Shown here: one piece after another, positions 23,341 to 32,508 of the stretch
Layout: each line of letters starts with the position of its first letter
Position numbering within the stretch: the first letter of the stretch is position 1
Assembly: GCA_001724265.1 (NCBI GenBank)
Contig: MEDY01000062.1
Span: forward strand, 35,617-99,616
DNA: 64,000 bases
Source: Rhizaria sp. SCN 62-66
Lineage: Eukaryota; Rhizaria, unplaced
Direction: 5' to 3'
Notes under the pieces: generated by a model
Database searches by the model: none
Told to the model about the DNA's origin: nothing
Seen by the model: only the letters and a program-made list of their open reading frames with translations
Program-made: the position numbers and the translations under genes

Positions 23341-23754
23341 TGAGAGCACGTCGCCGTCGCGTCCGTGGCCCGCGGCGAGGTATGCCGCGCGCAGCTCGGC
23401 CGTGGCGGCGTCGTGGCCCTGCGCCTCGCCGCCGCCGCGCAGAGCGGCGACTTCGCCCGCGCCGACGTCGGCGTCGGTGAAGAGCTTCGTCGAGGGAGCG
23501 CGCTCAGGAAACGGGTCCGCGGGCTCGGTGAGCGCGGAGAAAACGCTGCGGGCTCGGGCTGCGATGGCGGAGAAAGGGGACGGAGTGTGCGAAGCGATGG
23601 CGGACGGTGCATGGATGGTGTGGATATCGTGGTGGCTCGTGTCGCGCGCAGAGGACTCGAAATCCGACGCAGCCTTAGAGGGTGACGGAAAAAAAGTATC
23701 GGGTGGCGTAGTAGGGCGTTGTGACGCGCTATGCTGAGATGTGGTCGCGATCTA

Positions 23755-24414
23755 TGAGTGCAAATGAAGGATGTGGGTGTGAATGAAGCCATGTGAGCGA
23801 GACAACTTGAAGATGCGGGAAGGAATCGCGAGCGGGATATAATGAGAGCCAGCGTACCAATCGCGTTGTCACCGGGACAAAAGGGGCAGCGCCAATAATG
23901 TTGGCTCTGCGGCACGCCCGAGAAATAGCTCTCGCACGTTGCATTGCTGGACTAAAGAGCAACACAGGGAGAACTGACAAGAGTGAGCACAATCATACGG
24001 ATGCAATTATAGATGCCTTAAACCGCGTCCCCGAAGGTATAATTAAGGATCTCAATCATATATACGTAGTGAATTTATGGAACATTGCTTGTATACTTGA
24101 AAGATGGTTGAGTATAGCGAATGCGTGAAGATTCTAGTGTGATCGACAGTCCTCACTGGCTGCGGCTTACTTTCCTCGGCTAGCCTTGCTCACGGTCATC
24201 TGAGCTCAGGAGAACCACGCAAACTCGCTCCCACACCATACAGATACACGGTAGTCAAAATATAATAACAGCTTATTTATTACGCGACAGTCTAGATATT
24301 ATTTACACTAAACACTTTCTCACTGACGGTTGCCAGCCCTTTGGTCTTTAATAATTTCAGCACCCAACCACCAACACAATCTGCGTTGCCTTTGTGCCTC
24401 TTGAACGAGCTACC
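23755..24414. other. Divergent promoter region between the SPIYEDN-motif gene and MTR4
   Basis: About 660 bp of mostly AT-rich spacer. A TATA-like box for the minus-strand gene lies at 23837-23843. MTR4 has a short leader ending in ACC ATG GAC. No RNA gene seen. Confidence 0.45.
23837..23843 (-). promoter_or_regulatory. TATA-like box for the SPIYEDN-motif gene
   Basis: Reads ATTATAT on the minus strand. It lies upstream of the long open frame that runs into the gene, which suggests transcription starts near 23805 and that the open stretch 23341-23751 is transcribed. Confidence 0.35.
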
Positions 24415-27400
24415 ATGGACGCGTTCGGAGGCGCTGACCTTTTTTCCATCTTTGATGACCAGGGCATGGCCGCGGTGACCGAGACCGCGCCGGCCCCCGT
24501 TGTCAAGCCTGCCAAGGATGCCGCTGCGGCTGCTTCAGGCAAGGACGCCGCCAATACCACCAACACAAGCACCAAGGCCGCGCGCCGCCGCGCGCGCGAG
24601 TCGACGAGCGCGAAGGAGGAGCCATCGACCGACGCTGCCGAGCTCAAGACTGAGGCTTCTGCCGCACGGCCGAAGAAGTCCCGCTCCGCGGGCGCGGCGA
24701 AGCAGGAGGACGCGCCCGACGCGTCGATGAAGCCAGAGGCCGGCGCCACGAGCGCGCTGCTGCAGAACGTCACTCTGGCGGCCGCGCGCGAGAGCACGCG
24801 CCCGTTGGACGACTTTGCGCACTACCAGGAGCAGCTTGTTGTGGGTTCAGCCAAGCCGATCAAGCCGTCGACCGCGACGGAGAAGACGTGCGCGATGCAG
24901 ACGTGCTATCCGCCCAACTACGACCCCAACGACCCCGCCAACGCGCCACCCGAGCCGCGCAAGGAGCCCGCCAAGACGTACCCGTTCACGCTTGACCCTT
25001 TCCAGCAGAAGGCCGTCGAGTGCATCGAGCGCAACCAGAGCGTGCTTGTCTCTGCGCACACGTCCGCCGGTAAGACCGTGGTCGCCGAGTATGCGATCGC
25101 GCTGTCACTTAAGATGGGCCAGCGTGTCATCTACACGTCGCCGATCAAGGCGCTGTCGAACCAAAAGTTCCGCGAGCTGCAGGAAGAGTTCGGCGACGTC
25201 GGCCTCATGACTGGCGACGTCACGATTAACCCCACAGCTTCGTGTCTCGTCATGACAACGGAGATTCTGCTCAACATGCTCTACCGCGGCTCTGAAGTCG
25301 TGCGCGAAATCGCCTGGGTCATCTTCGATGAGGTGCACTACATGCGCGACCGCTCCCGCGGCGTCGTCTGGGAGGCGACGATTATTTTGCTACCGCACAA
25401 GTGTCGCTTTGTTTTCCTCTCTGCGACCATTCCCAACGCCGCCGAGTTCGCTCTCTGGGTGGCCAAGCTGCACGCGCAGCCGTGCTCCGTGGTGTACACC
25501 GACTACCGTCCCACGCCGCTGCAGCACTACGTTTTCCCCGCGCAGGGCGAAGGGTTGTACCTTGTGCTGGACGAAAAGGGCCAGTTCAAGGAGCAGAACT
25601 TCCAGCGCGCGCTCGCCGTGCTCAACGCAGACACGGCGCCCGGCGCACCCGGCGGCGTCGACAAGGGCGGCTCCGACGTGTCTGCGGGCGGCGACGGCAA
25701 GGCGAAGCGCAAGAAGACTGGCGGTGCGGGGTCCGACGTGTACAAGATCGTCAAGATGATCATGGACAAGGAGTACCAGCCGTGCATCGTCTTCTCTTTC
25801 TCAAAGAAGGACTGCGAGTCCAACGCTGTGGCCATGGCCAAGCTCGACCTGTGCGACGACGCCGAAAAACAGCTCATCACACAGATCTTTTCCAACGCTA
25901 TGCAGGCACTCAACGAGGACGACCGGCAGCTGCCGCAGGTTGTCAACATGTTTCCGCTGCTGCGCCGCGGCATCGGAGTCCACCACGGCGGTCTGCTCCC
26001 CATCCTCAAGGAAGTCGTCGAGATTCTCTTCGGCGAAGGGCTGCTCAAGGTGCTTTTCTCCACCGAGACTTTCTCTATGGGGCTCAACATGCCCGCGCGC
26101 ACGGTCGTTTTCACCTCGGTGAACAAGTTCGACGGTGTCACCTTCCGCTCTATTTCCTCCGGTGAGTACATTCAGATGTCCGGCCGCGCCGGCCGTCGTG
26201 GTCTCGACGACAAGGGTATCGTCATCATGATGATGGACACGCAGATCGAGCCCCACACGGCCAAGGAAATGATCACGGGCGCTGCCGATCCGCTGCATTC
26301 GTCTTTCCACCTCGGCTACAACATGCTGCTCAACCTGCTCCGTGTCGACGGCGCAGACCTCGAGTTTATGATGGCACGCTCCTTCTTCCAATTCCAGCAG
26401 CAGCGCGCGGCGCCACAGATTGAGGCCGCGATCAAGACGCTCGAGGTCCAGCGCGACTCGATCGTCGTCCCACGCGCACGCGAGGTCGAGGCCTACCACG
26501 CGCTTCAGGAGGAGCTCTGGCGGCTCCGGCATGAGATCCGCGTTGTCACCTCGAAGCCCGAGTTCGCGGAGCCCTTTTGCAACGCGGGCCGCCTGGTGCG
26601 CATCTCCGCCGTCGTGCGCGGCGCCGGCGCGGGCTCCAGCGGTGCGTCGGTTCTCGACCCCGCCGCCACGGGCGCGATCGCCGGCGCGCTGAAGTCGGAC
26701 GGCGAGGCCGACGCCGTCGCCGTCACCGCCGCAGGCGCCGTGGACCCCAATGCGGGCAAGTCGTCCACGGTCACCCTGCGCGGCGCTGCGGCGACGGCGC
26801 TGGACGTGATGCTGCGGCTGCCTGCGCTGCACGGCGCTCTGGAGCCCACGCGCTTCCGCGCTGGTATGACGGCTGACTACGCGACAGGCCTGCCGATGCC
26901 GATCATGGGCGCGACGCTGCCGTCGGACGCCGTGGCCGAGGGCGACCGCGACCCCAAGTCGGCTGGCGCGGCCACTGCGGCGTCGTCTGACCCGCGCGTG
27001 ACGCCGCAGGGCGCGCTTGAGATGGACTGGGGCTGGGGCGTGATTCTGGGCGTGCGCAAGAACGTCGCACTGCCGCCGCACGTGCTGCACGGCGCCTACG
27101 AGCCCGTGGCACCCGTCGCGTTGCAGCGGCCCGGCCCCCGCGCGACGCCAGTGTCCGTGATGGGCACCGTCGTCGAGGTGCTGCTGCCAGTGGACCCCGC
27201 ATCGGTGCCTAAGGAGGCTCTGGCGCCCAAGATGGAGGCCGCGCGCGGCGAGATGCCCGGCAGTGCGATGCTGCACGCGGCGTCACTGCGCCCCGCACCT
27301 GCTGGCGTGATCCCCGAGTACGTCGTCGTGCCCGTGCTCATGTCCGCGTTCGCCGGGATGTCGACGTATCGCGTCAAGGTGCACGACCGGCTGCAGGAGC

Positions 27401-28389
27401 GCTCGGGACGCGTGCTCATGGGTACGACGCTGCGCCAGATGCTCATGCGTACCAAGGCCGCCAACGCCGCCAACGCAGAGGCCGCTGCCGTGACGGCGGC
27501 TGCCACGGCTGCTGCGCCGGGCAATGACAAGAACCTCGAGACTGAGGCGATGGAGGACCCGCGCCCCGACGCGCTGCCGCTGCTGAAGCCGATGGAGTCG
27601 ATGAAGATCAAGGGCGACGGGTTTCGTGCATTGCTCTCGCGCGTCGCCACACTCAAGCGCAAGGTCGCTGCGCACCCTGTGCACACTGCGGCCGACCGCG
27701 CGGACCTCATTGCGCTACATGCCAACAAGAACGCTCTCGCGAAGCAGGTCGACTGGCTGCGTGGCAAGCTCGCAGAGGTGTCACAGGACTCCGGACTGCG
27801 CCAGACGCTGCAGCGCATGCGGCGCGTTCTGCGGACACTTGGGCACACGTCCGTGGACGACACGATCCAGACTAAGGGCCGCGTTGCGTGCGAGCTGTCT
27901 ACGTGCGACGAGCTCGTCGGCTCTGAGCTCGTGTTCACGGGCGTGTTCAACGACCTCAACGTGGCGCAGATCTGCGCACTCTGCTCATGCATGGTTTTCG
28001 ACGAGGCACAGGATGACTCGGTGCCGAAGCTCTCCGAGGAGCTTGCCGGCCCGCACCGCAAGCTGGTTGAGGTCGCCCGCGCAGTAGGCAAGGTGATTGT
28101 CGAAGCGCGTCTCCCGCTTGACTTGGAGAAGTTCGTGGCTTCCTTCAACCCGTTCATGATGGAGGTGCTACATGCGTGGGTCAACGGCGCGCGCTTCGCC
28201 GACATTACCAAGATGACTGACGTGTTCGAAGGCACGATTATTCGCGTGATTCGCCGTCTGGAGGAGCTGCTGCGTCAGTTTGCCTCGGCCGCCAAGAGTG
28301 TTGGTAACACTGAGCTCGAGCAGAAGTTCCTCAAGTCTATTGAGAAGCTCAAGCGCGACATCGTCTTTGCCGCCTCACTTTACCTCTAA
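24415..28389 (+). CDS. MTR4: Exosome RNA helicase Mtr4 (Ski2-like DExH)
   Basis: 1324 residues from ATG 24415 (context ACCATGG) to TAA; no introns. Mtr4 unwinds RNA and feeds it to the nuclear exosome, alone or in TRAMP complexes, for rRNA 3' trimming and RNA decay. Helicase motifs appear in order: Walker A SAHTSAGKT (about residue 212), DEVHYM (about 305), SAT (about 336), and motif VI MSGRAGRRGLD (about 587). Then come the arch/KOW insertion with alanine-rich expansions (about 700-1050) and the C-terminal DSH helical domain, ending in a conserved-looking ELEQKFLKSIEKLKRDIVF helix. The arch separates it from the spliceosomal and recombination helicases of the superfamily; Ski2 is the closest alternative. 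The N-terminal 110 residues are Lys/Ala/Ser-rich and disordered. Length is somewhat above human MTR4 (about 1040). Confidence 0.95.
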   Translation: MDAFGGADLFSIFDDQGMAAVTETAPAPVVKPAKDAAAAASGKDAANTTNTSTKAARRRARESTSAKEEPSTDAAELKTEASAARPKKSRSAGAAKQEDAPDASMKPEAGATSALLQNVTLAAARESTRPLDDFAHYQEQLVVGSAKPIKPSTATEKTCAMQTCYPPNYDPNDPANAPPEPRKEPAKTYPFTLDPFQQKAVECIERNQSVLVSAHTSAGKTVVAEYAIALSLKMGQRVIYTSPIKALSNQKFRELQEEFGDVGLMTGDVTINPTASCLVMTTEILLNMLYRGSEVVREIAWVIFDEVHYMRDRSRGVVWEATIILLPHKCRFVFLSATIPNAAEFALWVAKLHAQPCSVVYTDYRPTPLQHYVFPAQGEGLYLVLDEKGQFKEQNFQRALAVLNADTAPGAPGGVDKGGSDVSAGGDGKAKRKKTGGAGSDVYKIVKMIMDKEYQPCIVFSFSKKDCESNAVAMAKLDLCDDAEKQLITQIFSNAMQALNEDDRQLPQVVNMFPLLRRGIGVHHGGLLPILKEVVEILFGEGLLKVLFSTETFSMGLNMPARTVVFTSVNKFDGVTFRSISSGEYIQMSGRAGRRGLDDKGIVIMMMDTQIEPHTAKEMITGAADPLHSSFHLGYNMLLNLLRVDGADLEFMMARSFFQFQQQRAAPQIEAAIKTLEVQRDSIVVPRAREVEAYHALQEELWRLRHEIRVVTSKPEFAEPFCNAGRLVRISAVVRGAGAGSSGASVLDPAATGAIAGALKSDGEADAVAVTAAGAVDPNAGKSSTVTLRGAAATALDVMLRLPALHGALEPTRFRAGMTADYATGLPMPIMGATLPSDAVAEGDRDPKSAGAATAASSDPRVTPQGALEMDWGWGVILGVRKNVALPPHVLHGAYEPVAPVALQRPGPRATPVSVMGTVVEVLLPVDPASVPKEALAPKMEAARGEMPGSAMLHAASLRPAPAGVIPEYVVVPVLMSAFAGMSTYRVKVHDRLQERSGRVLMGTTLRQMLMRTKAANAANAEAAAVTAAATAAAPGNDKNLETEAMEDPRPDALPLLKPMESMKIKGDGFRALLSRVATLKRKVAAHPVHTAADRADLIALHANKNALAKQVDWLRGKLAEVSQDSGLRQTLQRMRRVLRTLGHTSVDDTIQTKGRVACELSTCDELVGSELVFTGVFNDLNVAQICALCSCMVFDEAQDDSVPKLSEELAGPHRKLVEVARAVGKVIVEARLPLDLEKFVASFNPFMMEVLHAWVNGARFADITKMTDVFEGTIIRVIRRLEELLRQFASAAKSVGNTELEQKFLKSIEKLKRDIVFAASLYL

Positions 28390-28997
28390 GCACTCTGTTC
28401 TGCTGATACTTGCGCACTGCTTGGCGCCAACACGCGCTGTGTGGATGTGCATCCGCAGTCAGTCGCTGTAGTTGATTCCAGTCAGCGTTATGCTGTAATT
28501 CCGAATCTGTCCCTCTTGATAGTAGTTATATAATCAATTTCGAACGACACAATATACAAACAAGTTTATTCCTCACTATATCTCGATGTTGTTCTATGGA
28601 AATGTCATATAGTCCGCTTATGGTGTCGTATAACGCGCAGTTTTGGAGCTCGGACTTTGGAAGTGACCGTGGGCGGATCGAAAAGAATCTTGGTTAGGGG
28701 CAGCTGGGCCAAGGACGTGCGGAAAAACAAACGGTATTTCGTGTGTCAAGACCGACGTGTTTGCGGCTGATGAGTCTCTGTATAATGAAAAAAAGATGTT
28801 AATTATATTCTCTTTGTTGAAGAACTGATATTTGGCGGTCTCGTGAGGCGTGATGTGCCCGTGAATAATTGGACATGGGCAGTGCCCATCACGCCTCCAT
28901 CGTCATTCGTTTAAAACTGTCGTTGCCCCAGCGTAACTCACAAGGATAACTGAATTAAACTCGTTTCCCGATATATTCACCCCATAGACACTCTGCC
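28390..28997. other. Spacer between MTR4 and SCOT
   Basis: 608 bp, AT-rich. It must contain the MTR4 3' end and the SCOT promoter (a TATATTC lies at 28972, rather close to the ATG). I see no gene or RNA in it. Confidence 0.5.
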
Positions 28998-30608
28998 ATG
29001 CGCAGTTTTCTTGCGACCCGTGCTCTCCCGCGCGTCTCAGCCGTGACTCGTGCGGCGACCGCCTCAGCTTCTGCTCTCGTCTCCGGCGCTGCTCCTTCGC
29101 GTACCATCGCCAATAAGGTCTATGACTCCGCTGCGGCTGCTGTCAAGGCTTCCGGCATTAAGGATGGCATGACTCTGCTTGCCGGTGGCTTCGGCATCTC
29201 CGGCATTCCTCAGACGTGCATCGAGGCGATCGAGGCGACTGGTGTCAAGGACCTCACGGTCGTATCCAACAACTGTGGCGTCGAGGACTGGGGCCTCGGC
29301 ATCCTCCTCGGCCACAAGCGCATCCGCAAGATCATCGCGTCCTACGTCGGTGAGAACGCCGAGTTTGAGCGCCAGTACCTTGAGGGCGAGCTCGAGCTCG
29401 TTATGACCCCTCAGGGCACGCTCGCGGAGAAGCTCCGTGCCGGTGGCGCTGGTATCCCGGCCTTCTACACCCCCACTGCTGTGGGTACGATCATCCAGCA
29501 AGGCGGTTTTCCCGTCAAGTACAAGGGCAAGACGAAGCAGGTCGAGATTGCGTCGCGCCCCAAGGAGACCAAGGTCTTCGACGGCAAGGCGTACGTGATG
29601 GAGGAGAGCATCACCGGCGATGTCGCCATCGTCAAGGCCTGGCGCGCTGACCGCTTCGGCAACCTCCAGTTCCGTGGCACCGCGCGCAACTTCAACCCCG
29701 ACGTCGCGACCGCGGGCCGCTTCACAATCGCCGAGGTCGACGAGATTGTCCCCGTCGGCATCATCGCGCCTGAGGACGTGCACCTCTCTGGCGGCTACAT
29801 CCAGGCCGTCGTGCTCACGCAGGCGCCCAAGAAGATCGAGCGCCGCACGGTCGCCCCGCGCCCCGGCTCCCCCGCGGCCGCCGCCGCTGCGGGCGCCAAG
29901 GTCAAGGACCCCGCTGCCCAGGCCGTGCGCGAGCGCATCGCTTCCCGTGCGGCGCTTGAGGTGTCGAGCGAGATGAACGTCAACCTCGGCATCGGCATGC
30001 CGACACTGATCCCAAAGATCATCCCGCAGTCCATGAACGTCATGTTCCAGTCCGAGAACGGCCTTCTGGGCATGGGCGACTACCCGTACGCGGGCGACGA
30101 GGACCCCGACCTCATCAACGCCGGCAAGGAGACCGTCACCGTGGTGCCCGGCGCCTCCATCTTCGCGTCCTCGCAGTCGTTCGCCATGATCCGCGGCATG
30201 CACCTCGACCTCACCATCCTCGGCGGCATGGAGGTGTCCCGGCGTGGCGACCTGGCGAACTGGATCATTCCCGGCAAGCTCGTCAAGGGTATGGGCGGCG
30301 CCATGGACCTCGTGTCCTGCGGCTCGCGTGTTGTCGTCACAATGGAGCACAACAACAAGCGCGGTGACTTCAAGATCCTCGAGCAGTGCTCGCTGCCGTT
30401 GACAGGCCCCGGCGTCGTCGACCTCATCATCACCGATATCGCTGTGTTCGAGGTCGACAAGCAGAACAACCAGCTCGTTCTCATCGAGAAGCTCGACGAC
30501 ATCACCGTCGAGGAGGTTAAGACCCGCACTGGCTGCGCGTTCGTCGTCTCGCCCAACCTCTGCACATACCGCCAGTTTCCCAAGCAGGAGCCCGCCGCTG
30601 TGCTGTGA
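28998..30608 (+). CDS. OXCT1: Succinyl-CoA:3-ketoacid CoA-transferase, mitochondrial
   Basis: 536 residues, ATG to TGA, no introns. The enzyme moves CoA from succinyl-CoA to acetoacetate, the key step of ketone-body use in the mitochondrial matrix. The first 35 residues are Arg/Ala/Ser-rich with no acidic residue, a typical mitochondrial presequence. The alpha half (about 38-285) contains GGFGISGIP and SNNCGVEDWGLG. The linker is alanine-rich. The beta half contains MFQSENGLLGMG, where Glu353 is the catalytic residue that forms the glutamyl-CoA thioester, and later GGMEVSRRGDLANW. Length fits the eukaryotic fused alpha-beta enzyme (about 520). Codon use is strongly biased to C-ending codons, which suggests high expression. 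Confidence 0.95.
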   Translation: MRSFLATRALPRVSAVTRAATASASALVSGAAPSRTIANKVYDSAAAAVKASGIKDGMTLLAGGFGISGIPQTCIEAIEATGVKDLTVVSNNCGVEDWGLGILLGHKRIRKIIASYVGENAEFERQYLEGELELVMTPQGTLAEKLRAGGAGIPAFYTPTAVGTIIQQGGFPVKYKGKTKQVEIASRPKETKVFDGKAYVMEESITGDVAIVKAWRADRFGNLQFRGTARNFNPDVATAGRFTIAEVDEIVPVGIIAPEDVHLSGGYIQAVVLTQAPKKIERRTVAPRPGSPAAAAAAGAKVKDPAAQAVRERIASRAALEVSSEMNVNLGIGMPTLIPKIIPQSMNVMFQSENGLLGMGDYPYAGDEDPDLINAGKETVTVVPGASIFASSQSFAMIRGMHLDLTILGGMEVSRRGDLANWIIPGKLVKGMGGAMDLVSCGSRVVVTMEHNNKRGDFKILEQCSLPLTGPGVVDLIITDIAVFEVDKQNNQLVLIEKLDDITVEEVKTRTGCAFVVSPNLCTYRQFPKQEPAAVL

Positions 30609-31609
30609 GTTGGCCCGAGTCGGCCCTCCCCGATGCGCGGTGCGCGTGCACGCGACTGACGAGCACGCTGCTGCGAGTTCAAATGCGCAACCGAGACTCC
30701 TGCGTTGCGAATTGTTTGCTTGACACTGGCTGGGCTGTTTTGTTGTGACAACTCCCTCTTGTTGTTTTCTTGCGCACTGGAGCTGTTGTCTCTGTAGCGC
30801 TTGCGGTAGTTTGTGATATGAGATCCCGTGAGGATGAGCGCGTCAGAACTGTAGTTCGTCTACATGTATGAAGTGTACCGCTCGTACGAGTCGCGATGCT
30901 AAGGTTTGGGAGCAACAATGTACACAGTGCTCCTTTAGCGACGACTTGAACAGCGGCAACAACGATCTGACCAGTGCTTTCGACCCACTCAAGGCGTGGA
31001 ACTGGTGGGCCACGTCTGCTATTATTATTACTCCCCCGATATGTGCTACTGCGCGCTAGTGGGACGCTTGTTGCTAACTTTGCACGCGTTTTGTGGCCGT
31101 TTCGCGCTCGAGGGTTGAGCGTTTCCAGTTTATTCGCTCGTCTCTTTACCTTGATTCTTGTTTCCTGTTCTCCACTTTTCTTTTTTTAATTATAACTATA
31201 ATACACCTCGCTACCTGTTTAGCTACTAGGAAGCGTAAATCCTCTTCGCCCATCTCGTAATGCTCTCACGATCGTCAAAATGCAAGTCGGATTTCTCTTG
31301 CATTGTCAGCTCAACCGAGCCGTCCACTTGGCTGCCCACGGTCAGCTGAGTTTGTCCGCGACCGGACCTCACGCTTTTGACAGAATACGATTGCTACAAT
31401 CGCACGTTAAGCACTTTATAGACATACACGTCAAATGTGTGATCGGGAATTTTATTTTTATTTATAATATGCTCTGAATCTTCTGTTGAGCCTCGCGATA
31501 CCCTGCCGCGTTCCACACTGGACCAGTCAACTCTAACCCCCATTGACACTGAGCTTATCTCCTCACTTCATCACTTCCCCTTGCTTTCTCCACTCAGGCT
31601 CGCCGCCGT
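30609..31609. other. Long spacer between SCOT and PWP2
   Basis: About 1 kb. Two short open frames on the + strand (30868-31059 and 31280-31477) show no protein-like signature and differ from the base composition of real genes here. A TATA-like stretch lies near 31451-31466, about 145 bp before the PWP2 start. No RNA gene seen. Confidence 0.45.
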
Positions 31610-32477
31610 ATGAAGTTCTCGTACAAGTTTAGCAACTTGTGCGGTAGCGTGTACAAGGGCGGCAACCTCGTCTTCACCGCCGACGGCAACTCCGTGCTCT
31701 CGCCCGTGGGGAACCGCATCACGGTCTTCGACCTCGTCAACCACACTTCCACAACGCTGCCGATTGAGAACCGGCGCAACATCGCGCGTCTCTGCCTGTC
31801 TCCCAACGGTAGCACGCTTCTTTCCGTCGACGAAGAGGGCCACGCGCTGATCATCAACCTGTTCAAGCGCGTGGTGCTGTCCGAGTTCCAGTTCCGCAAG
31901 GAGGTCCGCGATCTGCAGTTCTCGCCCGACGGCAAGTACATTGCCGTCACACACGGCGCCCACATCCAAGTCTGGCGCGCGCCCGCGCTCGTGACGCAGT
32001 TTCGCCCGCTGCTGCTGCACCGGACCTACACCGGGCATTACGACGACGTGTTGTGCCTCGCGTGGTCCCCAGACTCGCTCTTCTTTGTCTCCGGCTCCAA
32101 GGACAACACGGCACGGCTCTACTCCCTGCACCCGCTGCCTGGCTTCGTCCCGCTTGTGCTCAACGGCCACCACGCGCGCGTTGTGAACGTCTTCTTCGGC
32201 CAGGCTGACTCGAGCTACGCCGCCACCGACGTCACCTCGCAGCCCGGCTCGCAGATCTACACCGTCGGCAAGGACGGCGCCGTCTTCGTCTGGTAGTGGG
32301 CGCCGCGTGCCATGCCCGCCGTGCTCGCCTACGACGACGCGACGGGGCTCATTACCACGTCGTCGCTGGCGTCGCGCGCGCAGAAGGCGACGGCGCGCGA
32401 GCACTTGATCAACGCGGGCGTGCCTGTCGGCGAGCTCTCGACTTCTTCAGACTCCGAGTCATCGGACTCAAGCTCCA

Positions 32478-32508
<31 letters not shown>

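Noticed and set aside
30868-31477. Two short + strand frames in the SCOT-PWP2 spacer
   Set aside because: Composition unlike real genes in the window, no motif and no convincing splice sites.
31610-32311. Explaining the PWP2 TAG by an intron ending in the AG of TAG
   Set aside because: Any such intron would need a weak GT donor and would remove the conserved GKDGAVFVW strand. The frame is exact across the TAG without splicing.
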